From a bacterium (Candidatus Blackallbacteria) CG13_big_fil_rev_8_21_14_2_50_49_14 (lineage in GTDB: Bacteria; Cyanobacteriota; Sericytochromatia; UBA7694), in NCBI GenBank assembly GCA_002783405.1, contig PFGG01000075.1, positions 1 to 64,000 of the forward strand: 64,000 nt of DNA, in the 5' to 3' direction. Under the pieces are notes generated by a model. That model searched no databases. It had not been told where the DNA came from and saw only the letters and a list, made by a program, of their open reading frames with translations. The position numbers were made by a program, and so were the translations under genes. Shown in pieces: positions 36,101 to 44,668 of this stretch. Positions within the stretch are counted from its first letter, which is position 1. Each line of letters starts with the position of its first letter.

Positions 36101-36673
36101 ATGAAAAACCTGATCACCGCTCTGATTTTGGCCACAGCCGCCTCACTCGCTTCATCAGCCTGGGCCAAAGATACAGCCTGCCCCGCCTTACTCAATCACA
36201 GTTTCAAAAACTTGAAAGGAAAAACTGAAAACCTCTGTCAATACCAAAACAAGGTGGTTTTGGTCGTCAATACCGCCAGCTTTTGTGGTTATACGCCGCA
36301 GTATAAGGATTTGCAAGAACTCTATCGCAAATATCAAGCCAAAGGGTTGGTCATTTTGGGCTTTCCAGCCAATGATTTCGGTCGTCAGGAACCGGGTTCC
36401 GACAAAGAGATTTCAGAGTTCTGCACAAAAAACTTTCAGGTTTCTTTTCCCATGTTCAGCAAAAGCTCGGTCAAAGGCACCGCTATCAACCCACTCTTTA
36501 CAGAGTTGAAAAAACGCACAGGAGAAGCCCCGCTTTGGAATTTTCATAAATATCTGATTGATCGCAAAACACAAACCGTTTTAAGTTTTAACAGTTCAGT
36601 TTCACCTCTGGCTCCTCAGTTTATTCAGGCGTTGGAGAAGATGCTAAAAGATGTGCCACAATCTGCACGCTGA
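36101..36673 (+). CDS. exported glutathione peroxidase-family protein
   Basis: The protein has 190 residues. The ATG at 36101 follows GGAG and begins a signal peptide (ending SSAWA). A thiol-peroxidase fold has the catalytic Cys in NTASFCGYTPQY, the Gln in FPANDFGRQEPGS and the Trp-Asn pair in PLWNFHKYLID, so the catalytic tetrad is complete with Cys instead of selenocysteine. It should reduce hydroperoxides outside the cytoplasm, probably using thioredoxin-like donors. Two further Cys (near residues 23 and 45) could pair as a disulfide. It lies 50 bp after the coiled-coil partner gene and may be co-transcribed. Confidence 0.93.
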   Translation: MKNLITALILATAASLASSAWAKDTACPALLNHSFKNLKGKTENLCQYQNKVVLVVNTASFCGYTPQYKDLQELYRKYQAKGLVILGFPANDFGRQEPGSDKEISEFCTKNFQVSFPMFSKSSVKGTAINPLFTELKKRTGEAPLWNFHKYLIDRKTQTVLSFNSSVSPLAPQFIQALEKMLKDVPQSAR

Positions 36674-36766
36674 TCTGAATCAAAGTCTCGGGTATTGAAC
36701 CGGCCAGCTAATCAGATCTTAGCTTCTGGAGTGCCCGATCGGGCTGGCCTGAACCCCTCAAAGCAA

Positions 36767-36796
36767 AACCCATGGCAAGAGGAAAAGCCATGGGTT
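36767..36796 (-). terminator. terminator of the small lipoprotein gene
   Basis: A 10-bp stem (AACCCATGGC/GCCATGGGTT) is followed on the minus strand by TTGCTTTGAG. It lies 40 bp past the stop of the minus-strand lipoprotein gene and may also stop the converging peroxidase transcript. Confidence 0.65.
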
Positions 36797-36835
36797 GAGA
36801 AAGCGTTTATTAAGGGGGATGTTTTAAATCAGCCC

Positions 36836-37111
36836 TTATTGTTGGGACGCCGTAGTATCACTGCTCTCAGAACTTTCAGTTTCTGAATCACTCGCCTCAC
36901 TTGATTCTCCACTGCTGGTGGTATCCGGCGTTTTATAGAGAATACCTGTTTCAAGTTGAGTAGAAGCCAATAAATCATGGCGGTTTTTCTGCGCCAGAGT
37001 CATGCTGTCCGCTGGGGTATAAAAGTTTGCGCGATAAGCCGTTGTTTCTCCATGCCCGCATCCTACCAAGAGTAAAAAGCAACCGGCAGAGAATAATATT
37101 TTCGACAACAT
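36836..37111 (-). CDS. small Ser/Glu-rich lipoprotein
   Basis: This 91-residue protein has a signal peptide with lipobox LLVGC (Cys near 18). A middle segment (ETTAYRANFYTPADSMTLAQKNRHDLLAS) is followed by an acidic, Ser/Thr-rich tail (SSGESSEASDSETESSESSD-like). No family is recognised. The acidic tail may be an unstructured surface tether or bind cations. It stands alone between two plus-strand genes, with its own terminator. Confidence 0.75.
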   Translation of the reverse strand: MLSKILFSAGCFLLLVGCGHGETTAYRANFYTPADSMTLAQKNRHDLLASTQLETGILYKTPDTTSSGESSEASDSETESSESSDTTASQQ

Positions 37112-37236
37112 ACATGCGCCTCTTAAATATTGTTTTACTTTATCTTAATCTTAATATAGTCACGCAGAGCAAGGGACATGCTTAAAAACTTCGGATTTTT
37201 CAGAAAGAATTAAGATTAAGTTTACGATAAGATAGC

Positions 37237-38601
37237 ATGAAAAGATCGATAATTCCTCTCAGCCTGCCTCTCCTGCTTTCACTTTTGACTGCTTGTGGCA
37301 AAACCCAGCCCGTGGGTGTAATCGACACAGCCCCTTTGGCCGTTCAACAGATAGAATCATTAGAACGGGCTGTAGATCACCTCAATACCTCGCTGAGCCA
37401 GATTGAAAAAAAATCTCCCACAGGAGTCAAAGCAACAGAGTCCATGAATCTTTCCCAACCAGAGCTCCCTGAATCTGATCCCCTGTTGCAGGCAGCAGCA
37501 TCCTCGCTCCCCCTCGAAACACAGAGTGAAACAGAGACTTTATTGCCCCGTTTAGATGCAGAAGCTCCCCTGGAAGAACTGCCGACAGCCCAAGCTCTTT
37601 CAGACACGGCCACAGAGGGCACCGAAAGTACGCGTACCCGGAAAGAAAAACAACTCCAAATCGATGTCTATGATGGATACGGCACCACCGCCAAGCTCAC
37701 CGTCAGTGGGCGCTTATTTTCAGATCGACGCCTGGACGCCGTCGAGGAAAAAGACAGCCGCTTGAAAAATCTGGTCAAAACCTCACGCCGTTTTGTACTG
37801 AATGAAGCTGAACAGGTCTGGTTGACCGTCAGTTTGGGCTCGGAAATCAGGGAAGTGCTCACCAATGACGAGGGTTTTTTTGAAGTCAATTTTGAGCATA
37901 TCGAAGATCTGCCCCTGGGGCTTCATGCAGCCAAAGTCAGCCTTTCAGCCCGAAATATCAAACGCTACCAAGCCCAACCCAGCCAGGGTAAATTTATCCT
38001 GCACAACCCAGACTCTAACCGTTTGGGGATTATTTCAGATGTTGACGATACCATTTTGCAAACCAACGCCACCAGCAAAATGCGCATGTTGAAAACCATT
38101 TTTCTCAGCAATTATAAAACCCAATTGCCCGTCGCTGGCATGAGCGATCTCTTCAGAGCCATTCACCATGGCCCTGAAGGCGACGGCTACGACGCTACCC
38201 ATTATGTCTCCAGCAGCCCCGACAATCTTTACAGCCGCATCAACCTCTTTTTGGATTACCGTAATTTTCCAGAAGGTTCGATTGACCTCAAAAATGTGGG
38301 CCTGGGCAAAGACAATGATTCGCTTTTCGACCATGAAATTTATAAAACAGGCAAAATCAGGCGGATTCTTGAAACCTACCCACAGCGCCGTTTTATTCTG
38401 TTTGGTGACAGTGGAGAGCGCGACCCTGAAATTTATCGCCAAATTGCCCAGGAGTTTCCGCAACAGATTGTGGCGGTTTATATTCACAATGTCACAGAAG
38501 AAGATCCCTTCAGTTCGCGCTTTCAAGGCCAGATGCTGTTTACTGAACCCGATAAGGTGAAAAAGGATTTGCTCAGTCGGGGCTTGATTTACCCCTATTG
38601 A
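37237..38601 (+). CDS. App1/DUF2183-type phosphatase lipoprotein
   Basis: This 454-residue protein has a signal peptide with lipobox LLTAC (Cys near 20), an acidic spacer (to about 130), a beta-rich domain (about 135-255) and a catalytic domain (about 265-454). The latter begins [19 protein letters not shown], the DxDxT motif of the DUF2183 group, to which yeast phosphatidate phosphatase App1 belongs, and ends with [20 protein letters not shown] and IYIHNV-like residues. It probably dephosphorylates a lipid or nucleotide in the envelope. The 3' end overlaps the opposing glyA stop by 7 bp. Confidence 0.88.
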   Translation: MKRSIIPLSLPLLLSLLTACGKTQPVGVIDTAPLAVQQIESLERAVDHLNTSLSQIEKKSPTGVKATESMNLSQPELPESDPLLQAAASSLPLETQSETETLLPRLDAEAPLEELPTAQALSDTATEGTESTRTRKEKQLQIDVYDGYGTTAKLTVSGRLFSDRRLDAVEEKDSRLKNLVKTSRRFVLNEAEQVWLTVSLGSEIREVLTNDEGFFEVNFEHIEDLPLGLHAAKVSLSARNIKRYQAQPSQGKFILHNPDSNRLGIISDVDDTILQTNATSKMRMLKTIFLSNYKTQLPVAGMSDLFRAIHHGPEGDGYDATHYVSSSPDNLYSRINLFLDYRNFPEGSIDLKNVGLGKDNDSLFDHEIYKTGKIRRILETYPQRRFILFGDSGERDPEIYRQIAQEFPQQIVAVYIHNVTEEDPFSSRFQGQMLFTEPDKVKKDLLSRGLIYPY

Positions 38602-39860
38602 GGTTGAACGTTCGCATAGACCGGGAATTGACGGCAAAGTGCAGCCACACGGGCCTGAACCTGGGCACAAACTTCAGCATCCTGGCTATTCAGCAGAATA
38701 TCTGCGATACATTCTCCAATTTCCTGCATTTGGGCTTCCTGCATGCCTCGGGTTGTCACGGCTGGTGTGCCAATCCGCAAGCCACTGGTCACAAAGGGAC
38801 TTTTGGGGTCATTGGGTACGGTGTTCTTATTCACGGTAATTCCCACCTGTCCCAAAGCCAATTCCATTTCTTTACCGGTTTTGTCCAGGGGACGCAAATC
38901 CAGCATCATGAGATGGTTATCTGTTCCGTCTGAAACCAGCTTTAAACCCCGTCCAATTAGCGCCAGCGCCAAAGCCTGGGCATTGTTGAGAATCTGCTGC
39001 TGATAGGTTTTAAAATTCGGTTGCAGCGCTTCATGAAAAGCCACTGCTTTGGCAGCAATCACATGCATCAGAGGCCCCCCCTGTAAGCCCGGAAAAACAG
39101 CCTTGTCAATTTTAGCTGCCCAATCTGAAGAGCAGAGAATCATGCCCCCCCGTGGCCCACGCAGGGTCTTATGGGTGGTTGTCGTGACAAAATGGGCATA
39201 GGGAATCGGGCTGGGATGCAAACCGGCCACCACCAAACCGGCAATATGGGCGATATCTGCGAGTAAATAAGCTTCAACCTCATCCGCAATCCGACGAAAC
39301 GCTTCAAAATCAATCGTGCGGGCATAGGCACTGGCCCCGGCAATGATCATGGCAGGCCTAACTTCCAGAGCCTTTTGGCGCAGTTCCTCATAATCAATCC
39401 GACCGGTTTCAGGATCCACCCCATAAAAATGGGATTCAAAATAAAGCCCTGAAATATTTACAGGGCTGCCATGGGTCAAATGTCCCCCATGGGAGAGATT
39501 CATGCCCAAAATTTTATCACCGGGTTTGAGGGTGGCCAGCATGACCGCCAGATTGGCACTGGCACCGGAGTGGGGTTGGACATTGGCATGCTCTGCGCCA
39601 AACAAGCGCTTGGCACGCTCACGGGCCAGTTCTTCGGCCTGATCGACAAACTCACAGCCACCATAATAGCGTTTGCCTGGCAAACCCTCGGCGTATTTAT
39701 TGGTAAGACAACTGCCCTGTGCGAGCATCACAGCGGGGCTGGCAAAATTTTCAGAGGCAATCAGCTCAAGGTGATCTTCCTGACGTTGCCATTCACGTTC
39801 AATCGTTGCCGAAAGTTCAGGATCGGTTTGAGCGATCAAATGAAGCCATTCAGTCTGCAT
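38595..39860 (-). CDS. glyA: serine hydroxymethyltransferase
   Basis: The protein has 421 residues from the ATG at 39860 (MQTEWLHL), overlapping the rpiB stop by 11 bp. This PLP enzyme interconverts serine and glycine with tetrahydrofolate, supplying one-carbon units. Motifs: [53 protein letters not shown] and the PLP-Lys in [15 protein letters not shown]. The rpiB-glyA order is seen in several phyla. Confidence 0.98.
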   Translation of the reverse strand: MQTEWLHLIAQTDPELSATIEREWQRQEDHLELIASENFASPAVMLAQGSCLTNKYAEGLPGKRYYGGCEFVDQAEELARERAKRLFGAEHANVQPHSGASANLAVMLATLKPGDKILGMNLSHGGHLTHGSPVNISGLYFESHFYGVDPETGRIDYEELRQKALEVRPAMIIAGASAYARTIDFEAFRRIADEVEAYLLADIAHIAGLVVAGLHPSPIPYAHFVTTTTHKTLRGPRGGMILCSSDWAAKIDKAVFPGLQGGPLMHVIAAKAVAFHEALQPNFKTYQQQILNNAQALALALIGRGLKLVSDGTDNHLMMLDLRPLDKTGKEMELALGQVGITVNKNTVPNDPKSPFVTSGLRIGTPAVTTRGMQEAQMQEIGECIADILLNSQDAEVCAQVQARVAALCRQFPVYANVQPQ

Positions 39861-40299
39861 GGGCCTGCTCCAGTGCGGTAATTTTATCAATCCGGCCTTG
39901 GTGACGGCCCCCTTCAAAGGGCGTTTCCAACCAAACCTTCAAAATTTCTTCAGCCATCATGGGAGTGGTTAAACGCGCCCCCAAGGCCAAAACATTGGCA
40001 TCATTGTGTTCACGCGATAAGCGGGCTGAAACGGGCTCATTGCAAAGCGCCGCACGAATGCCAGGCATTTTATTAACTGCGATGCTAATGCCAATGCCAG
40101 AACCACAGACCACAATCCCTCGCTCAGCCTGGCCAGAAGCCAGTCGTGCAGCCACCTGGGCTGCACTGTCGGGATAATCCACTGAAGCGCTTGAAAAAGC
40201 CCCCACATCATAGGTCTCATGGCCGGCTTGCTGAAGAACAGTTACAAGATGCTGTTTGAGTTCAAAACCCGCATGATCAGAACCGAGTACTATTTTCAT
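39850..40299 (-). CDS. rpiB: ribose-5-phosphate isomerase B
   Basis: The protein has 149 residues from the ATG at 40299. It interconverts ribose-5-phosphate and ribulose-5-phosphate in the pentose phosphate pathway. It shows [11 protein letters not shown] at the N-terminus, [24 protein letters not shown] with the catalytic Cys, [15 protein letters not shown] and the final Arg/His-rich EGGRHQGRI. It lies 9 bp after the DUF4388/roadblock gene and overlaps glyA, so all belong to one transcript. Confidence 0.97.
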   Translation of the reverse strand: MKIVLGSDHAGFELKQHLVTVLQQAGHETYDVGAFSSASVDYPDSAAQVAARLASGQAERGIVVCGSGIGISIAVNKMPGIRAALCNEPVSARLSREHNDANVLALGARLTTPMMAEEILKVWLETPFEGGRHQGRIDKITALEQAHAD

Positions 40300-40308
40300 A
40301 GACACTAA

Positions 40309-41433
40309 CTAGCTTTGTGAAGCAAAGAGCTGCATACGCACTGAAAGCAGTGTTCTTTGACCGGAAAGGCGCAAGAGCCCCCAATTGACGTCCTGGGCGG
40401 CATCAATCACGAGAATAACCGAGTTGCTGACAATCAGCAGCGTTTTGGTGCCATTCTCTTTTTCTACCAGAATCTGCTCAACCCGTCCAGACTCAGCATC
40501 TTTGGGAAGATTTCGTTCAAAGTCATCGACGGTTTGCACGAAAATACTGGCCATGGTTTTGATATGTTCACTCAGTTCATCATGATCCGAAGTCGAACGA
40601 TCCTGCACGATCATCTTGCCGGTACGGTCCACCAAAAAGGCACTGACGACGCCTGGCAAACGCAGCAAAGGTTGCAATTTATCACTCACAGATTTTGACA
40701 TAAACTGGCTGGGACGAAACGCCTGACGTTCCACAATATCAATCGTGCCTGAGTCCAGCATTTGGTAAATCACTTTATTGGCCACATAAAAATTAAGTCC
40801 GCTCCAAAGCACCACGTCTTTGGCCTTTTTATGGCTATCCATTAGATTGTAGATTTTTTCTTCTTCAGGACTTAAATTCAAATCGCGACGCTTGGCCGGT
40901 TGTTTGCGGAACAGTTGGGTTGGCAAACCAATCCGGGAACGAATACGCCCCCAATCGGGCCCATACTCGGTTAAAAAGTCAATCCAAGGATAACTCAGAG
41001 GCAAAAGCTCCGGCGCTCCAATTTTGGGTTGGCCACCTTCTTTCAACTCATAACCGACCTTTTCCCAGTCAAGAATACAGAACAGCGCTTCAGAAATCTG
41101 AAAAGCGCGAATATAACTGATCACCTGTTGGGGAACGGCCTGATTTTTGATCAAAACACTGTCCAGCATGGAATCCTGAAGATAGGTGGGCCCTTCAACC
41201 TGCTGCATTAACTCATCCAAACGCTCTTTGGTCACCAGACCGAGGGTCAGAATTGCTTCTCCCAAGCTCGTGCTCTCTGAGGAACGCGCGTAGAGAATAT
41301 TTCCTTCTTTCATCCAAACGGTGGCGAACATGCTGCTGGTATTCGCTTCAAGGGCGCCGGTAAAACCATTTTCATGCATAGACTGCATGATTGCAATCAA
41401 GTCCTGACCACCCATCGTCTCGGCAAAACGCAT
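40309..41433 (-). CDS. DUF4388 (PATAN)-roadblock/LC7 protein
   Basis: The protein has 374 residues from the ATG at 41433; AAGGAG lies upstream beside the fecR-like stop. The N-terminal DUF4388/PATAN region (about 5-150) has LIAIMQSMHENGFTGALEA and EGNILYARSSESTSLGEAIL. A middle helical segment follows (about 155-255). The C-terminal domain (about 258-374) resembles roadblock/LC7 proteins (LLRLPGVVSAFLVDRTGKMIV ... TLLIVSNSVILVIDA). Such proteins work with small GTPases or with two-component phosphosignalling, often controlling motility or polarity. No GTPase gene is adjacent. Confidence 0.82.
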   Translation of the reverse strand: MRFAETMGGQDLIAIMQSMHENGFTGALEANTSSMFATVWMKEGNILYARSSESTSLGEAILTLGLVTKERLDELMQQVEGPTYLQDSMLDSVLIKNQAVPQQVISYIRAFQISEALFCILDWEKVGYELKEGGQPKIGAPELLPLSYPWIDFLTEYGPDWGRIRSRIGLPTQLFRKQPAKRRDLNLSPEEEKIYNLMDSHKKAKDVVLWSGLNFYVANKVIYQMLDSGTIDIVERQAFRPSQFMSKSVSDKLQPLLRLPGVVSAFLVDRTGKMIVQDRSTSDHDELSEHIKTMASIFVQTVDDFERNLPKDAESGRVEQILVEKENGTKTLLIVSNSVILVIDAAQDVNWGLLRLSGQRTLLSVRMQLFASQS

Positions 41434-41453
41434 AGTCTTTTTCTCTAACTCCT

Positions 41454-42254
41454 TTATTCCGTTCTGGCAGGTTGAGCGTCCATTTGTGTATTCCATTGAT
41501 ACCAAGTATCGGTTTTGCGCAATTGCGCTGGGTCAAGCGTGCGAACCTGAGCCAGCCCCGCATCTCCCATTGTAATCTGCTGATTCTCAACAATCTGTAG
41601 CCATTGTTCCATACTTACTTCGACAGGACCCGGAATGACCCGCACCGGCGAAGGGATTTCATGCACTGGAGAATCAACCTGTTTGGGCTGTTGAAAGCCC
41701 TTTGAAGATTCTTGAGGTTGAGAAGAAGGCAAGGACGCCGGCATTTTCTGAAATAATTCACCCAGATGTGACTCTGGCATCTCGAAGGGGCGATGGATAC
41801 CCACACTGCCCTTGAACACAGCCGTCTGCGTCGCAGTATCGCTCACTTCTAAGCTATAGGTCGTACCCAAAACAGCAGCCACAGAATGGCGCCCGCGTAC
41901 AATCATTTTCTTTTGCGGAGCCGGACGCACCTGATTCCAAACCTTGCCCTTATTCAAACGGGCCATGGTTTGTCTTTTCGCGGGGTCGTCACTGATCAGA
42001 AGCAAATGGCTGGCTGAACCAATTCTCAGACGGGAACCGTCTGAAAAAGTAAGCTCGACACGCCCATTGCTGCCTGTGGTAACACTCTGACCAGGCTTGA
42101 CCAATTGCCCTTTTTTAACATTGGTCTTGCCTGAAATATAAGAAACACGGCCACCAGCAGTCACTTTAAGTGTCCTAGGAGCCATCAGGAGCGGACTTAG
42201 CATCAACAGCCCCACCAGCAAAAGCCGAAAAGGACTGCGCTCTGTTTTTTTCAT
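41454..42254 (-). CDS. FecR-domain exported protein
   Basis: The protein has 266 residues from ATG 42254; ATG 42269 is also possible, but the frame start at 42317 lies in the promoter. A signal peptide or anchor (about 8-28) precedes a FecR domain (about 30-150): GRVSYISGKTNVKKGQLVKPGQSV ... NGRVELTFSDGSRLRIGSASHLLL ... KMIVRGRHSVAAVLGTTYSLEVS. The rest is a Pro/Gln/Ser-rich linker and a short C-terminal repeat-like tail. FecR domains here probably bind an envelope ligand rather than signal iron, since no sigma factor gene is nearby. Confidence 0.85.
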   Translation of the reverse strand: MKKTERSPFRLLLVGLLMLSPLLMAPRTLKVTAGGRVSYISGKTNVKKGQLVKPGQSVTTGSNGRVELTFSDGSRLRIGSASHLLLISDDPAKRQTMARLNKGKVWNQVRPAPQKKMIVRGRHSVAAVLGTTYSLEVSDTATQTAVFKGSVGIHRPFEMPESHLGELFQKMPASLPSSQPQESSKGFQQPKQVDSPVHEIPSPVRVIPGPVEVSMEQWLQIVENQQITMGDAGLAQVRTLDPAQLRKTDTWYQWNTQMDAQPARTE

Positions 42255-42293
42255 GCTGTATTCATCCATGCGCAGGTATTCTGGAATCCAGTA

Positions 42294-42322
42294 AGTATGG
42301 TACATATATAGTAGCATGTCAA
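42294..42322 (-). promoter_or_regulatory. promoter of the fecR-like cluster
   Basis: On the minus strand, TTGACA and CATACT are separated by 17 bp. The predicted start near 42287 rules out the longest fecR-like frame and supports starts at 42269 or 42254. Confidence 0.65.
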
Positions 42323-42442
42323 AATCAAATTGACCCTGAAAATTTTACAGGCTTCAGTCGCTGAAAATCAGCCGGAATCTGAATCAAGACTCTAGACCTG
42401 TCAAAATCTTAAAAAAAAGCAAGCGTTTGGAGGGCTGTTTGG

Positions 42443-43291
42443 ATGAGCGAAGAAAAACCCGGAGATGCAAATTCTGCATTCAAAGCACGTTTGGATGCCT
42501 TGCGTTCAAAAGGAGCTCCCAATCCCCCGGCACAAACCCCTTCTCTCAGAGATCGTCTGCAGCAGGGCGGCCCAGCCCCTTCGGGCGCAGCCAATATTCG
42601 CTCAAGTATTCAGGAGCGTTTTCGCACGAAACAAGCCGCTTCTCCCCCCACTGCAGCTCCGCAGTCTCAAAAAACGGAAACGCCCATTCAGTTTGAAAAT
42701 CTTCAGGAAATTCCAAATACTCCTTCCCACAAACAGGAGGAAGAACGGACTGAAAGCTGGAATATGGAACAGGGCGGCATGTGCCCTTCCTGCCAATCCT
42801 TTAATAATGGAGGGGTGGCCTTCTGTAATTCCTGCGGTTATATGTTGCTGCGCAGTGAAATAGAAATTGAAGTGATTACCTCTTATCCTTTACAGGAAAT
42901 CAAAGGATTGGCACATACCTTTGTCAATAAGCTCAAAGAGCTCAATATCCGCACCACTGAGGATATCCTCAGAGTCGCCAGCAACCGCAAAAACCGAGAC
43001 ATGATCTCAAAACGAACAGGTCTTTCTGAACGCTCAATCCTGAGATTGGTGCATACTGCAGATATCTGCCGAGTACCTTCAATGGGCCCTGAAAATGCAG
43101 CCATGCTTGAATTGATCGCCATTACCACCCTGGCCGAAATGATGAAACTCAAACCGCTCGAACTTTACAATAAAATTCAGCAGGCCAAGATCAAAATGAA
43201 CCAACAGGGCATTCTCTTTTTACCCACGAAAAAGCAGGTGGCACAATGGTTTGAAGAAGCATCCGAACTGCAACCGATTAAGATCATTTAG
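42443..43291 (+). CDS. zinc-ribbon and DUF4332 helix-hairpin-helix protein
   Basis: The protein has 282 residues, with GGAGG 9 bp before the ATG. Residues 1-110 are low-complexity (Pro, Gln, Ser). A four-Cys zinc ribbon follows (MCPSCQSFNNGGVAFCNSCGY, about 113-133). The C-terminal part (about 145-275) matches DUF4332-type tandem helix-hairpin-helix repeats (IKGLAHTFVNKLKELNIRTTEDIL ... VPSMGPENAAMLELIAITTLAEM). Such domains bind nucleic acid or proteins. Divergent from the fecR-like cluster. Confidence 0.82.
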   Translation: MSEEKPGDANSAFKARLDALRSKGAPNPPAQTPSLRDRLQQGGPAPSGAANIRSSIQERFRTKQAASPPTAAPQSQKTETPIQFENLQEIPNTPSHKQEEERTESWNMEQGGMCPSCQSFNNGGVAFCNSCGYMLLRSEIEIEVITSYPLQEIKGLAHTFVNKLKELNIRTTEDILRVASNRKNRDMISKRTGLSERSILRLVHTADICRVPSMGPENAAMLELIAITTLAEMMKLKPLELYNKIQQAKIKMNQQGILFLPTKKQVAQWFEEASELQPIKII

Positions 43292-43353
43292 CATTTTTGG
43301 CTTTACTCTCGGCAAAAGAACAGATCCTGTGTTAAGATGATCTCTCATTGGTT

Positions 43354-43366
43354 AATGATTATCATT
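43354..43366. promoter_or_regulatory. Fur-box-like palindrome upstream of rpsT
   Basis: AATGATTATCATT is a perfect 13-bp palindrome around a central T and resembles the core of the Fur box. It lies 37 bp before the rpsT start. A chance match or an S20 control element is also possible. Confidence 0.3.
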
Positions 43367-43403
43367 GGATGAATGTGATTTTAAAAAAGAGGTTTTTGAT
43401 TCC

Positions 43404-43670
43404 ATGGCGAACTATAAATCTGCCAAAAAGCGCATCAAAGTAGCTGATCGCAACCGTGTGCAAAACTCCCTGGTCAAATCCCGTGCCCGTACCGCCATGA
43501 AAAAAGTAGTCCGTGCCTTGGGTGATAACAGTACTGATCTGGAGTCTTTGACCAAATTGGCCGTTAGCGAACTTGATAAGGCCCAAGCCAAAGGTGTTCT
43601 GCACAAAAATGCAGTCGCCCGTCACAAGAGCCGCCTTATGAAAAAAGTGAACGCGACCGCTCAAGCCTAA
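43404..43670 (+). CDS. rpsT: 30S ribosomal protein S20
   Basis: The protein has 88 residues from the ATG at 43404 (MANYKSAKKRIKVADRNR), which follows an AGAGG site. S20 binds 16S rRNA early in 30S assembly. It is strongly basic, with the KSRARTAMKKV and KNAVARHKSRLMKKVNA segments typical of the family. In-frame codons upstream of this start encode nothing conserved. Single gene with its own terminator. Confidence 0.97.
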   Translation: MANYKSAKKRIKVADRNRVQNSLVKSRARTAMKKVVRALGDNSTDLESLTKLAVSELDKAQAKGVLHKNAVARHKSRLMKKVNATAQA

Positions 43671-43692
43671 TCAGCTTTCGTAAAAGATTTTG

Positions 43693-43719
43693 GCCTGCAA
43701 TAGACACTCTATTGCAGGC
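43693..43719 (+). terminator. rpsT terminator
   Basis: An 11-bp perfect stem (GCCTGCAATAG/CTATTGCAGGC) with an ACACT loop, followed by TCTTTTC, 22 bp past the rpsT stop. Confidence 0.85.
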
Positions 43720-44020
43720 TCTTTTCATGTCTGTATCTTTCGTTCAGGTCTTTCTCGACCTGTAAACCCGGTTCAAAACGGCACCAAAGCACTTAAAACT
43801 TAATCTTCTCTTGAACAAAACTATAAGAACGCTACTTTTAAAAGCTCGGAAGGGCCAATTAATGTTTCTTTTTAGACAAAGAAATCAACACAAAATCAAC
43901 AATTTTTGAATAAATTGATTTACCTGGGTTGTATCTTCTTTGTTTTGAGAGTTGCCTTGGTTATAATGATTATCTATTAAAATACCATGCGATACAGACT
44001 CATTAGGAGACGTACAACAC
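43720..44020 (+). promoter_or_regulatory. upstream region and promoter of the remA-like pair
   Basis: TTGTTT (43940-43945) and TATAAT (43962-43967) are 16 bp apart, with a predicted start near 43974. The -10 box overlaps ATAATGATTATC, which resembles the palindrome upstream of rpsT. No other gene is seen in this stretch. Confidence 0.55.
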
Positions 44021-44284
44021 ATGTTAAATATTGGTTATGGAAATATTGTTCCCCTCAATCGGATTATTGCCATTGTTTCCTCTGATTCAGCGCCCATCAA
44101 GCGTATGATTCATGAAGGCCAAAAAACCGGCAAACTGGTAGATGCCACCTACGGACGTAAAACACGCAGCGTGGTGATCACCGATTCCGGTCATATCGTG
44201 CTTTCTGCATTTACCGCTGATTCTTTGGCCAAGCGTGCAGATGGTTCCTATAACGAAAGCAATTCCCGCAAATCGGATGACTAA
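44021..44284 (+). CDS. RemA-like DUF370 regulator, first copy
   Basis: This 87-residue protein starts MLNIGYGNIVPLNRIIAIVSSD and continues APIKRMIHEGQKTGKLVDATYG, RKTRSVVITDSGHIVLSAF. This is the classic DUF370 pattern of RemA, a ring-forming DNA-binding activator of biofilm matrix and osmoprotection genes in Bacillus; cyanobacterial homologues exist. AGGAG lies 11 bp before the ATG. The short polar tail (SYNESNSRKSDD) is species-specific. A second copy follows after 39 bp. Confidence 0.92.
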   Translation: MLNIGYGNIVPLNRIIAIVSSDSAPIKRMIHEGQKTGKLVDATYGRKTRSVVITDSGHIVLSAFTADSLAKRADGSYNESNSRKSDD

Positions 44285-44323
44285 TCATCACCTGATTTGC
44301 CGCGCTTTTTGAGGAGATAAATC

Positions 44324-44611
44324 ATGCTAAATATTGGTTATAATCATCAGGTCGTGATCGATCAAATCATCGCCATTGTGGCGTCAGATTCTGCACCGAT
44401 CAAACGCCTGATTCACCGCGCCAAGGATGCGGGAAAACTTTTTGACTGTACCAAGGGGAAACGCACACGCAGCGCCGTTGTGACGATGGACGAAGATGTT
44501 TATCTTTCGGCCTTCACTGCCGATTCTCTGGCCAACAGAATGGAAAGCGCCTACCACCTCAGCAAAGTAGTCAACGATCAATCCAATTGGATTCATCCCT
44601 TCTACCGGTAA
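44324..44611 (+). CDS. RemA-like DUF370 protein, divergent second copy
   Basis: This 95-residue paralogue of the preceding gene keeps MLNIGY, the SDSAPIKRLIHRAKDAGKL core and LSAFTADSLANRM, but the GNIVPLNR segment is changed to NHQVVIDQ and DATYGRKTRS to DCTKGKRTRS. A longer C-terminal tail ends in aromatic residues (NWIHPFYR). GAGGAG sits 7 bp before the ATG. The changed residues lie where RemA contacts DNA or the next subunit, so it may form mixed rings or bind other sites. Confidence 0.9.
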   Translation: MLNIGYNHQVVIDQIIAIVASDSAPIKRLIHRAKDAGKLFDCTKGKRTRSAVVTMDEDVYLSAFTADSLANRMESAYHLSKVVNDQSNWIHPFYR

Positions 44612-44629
44612 ATTTCAACACTTATATAA

Positions 44630-44668
44630 AGAGCCCGTGGAACTTCCTAAGGAAGGTCTGCGGGCTCT
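44630..44668. terminator. bidirectional hairpin between remA-like and CDF genes
   Basis: AGAGCCCG/CGGGCTCT with an inner CTTCC/GGAAG stem. It contains the last codons of the CDF gene. The minus-strand tail (TTTATATAAG) is moderately T-rich; the plus-strand tail is not. Confidence 0.6.
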
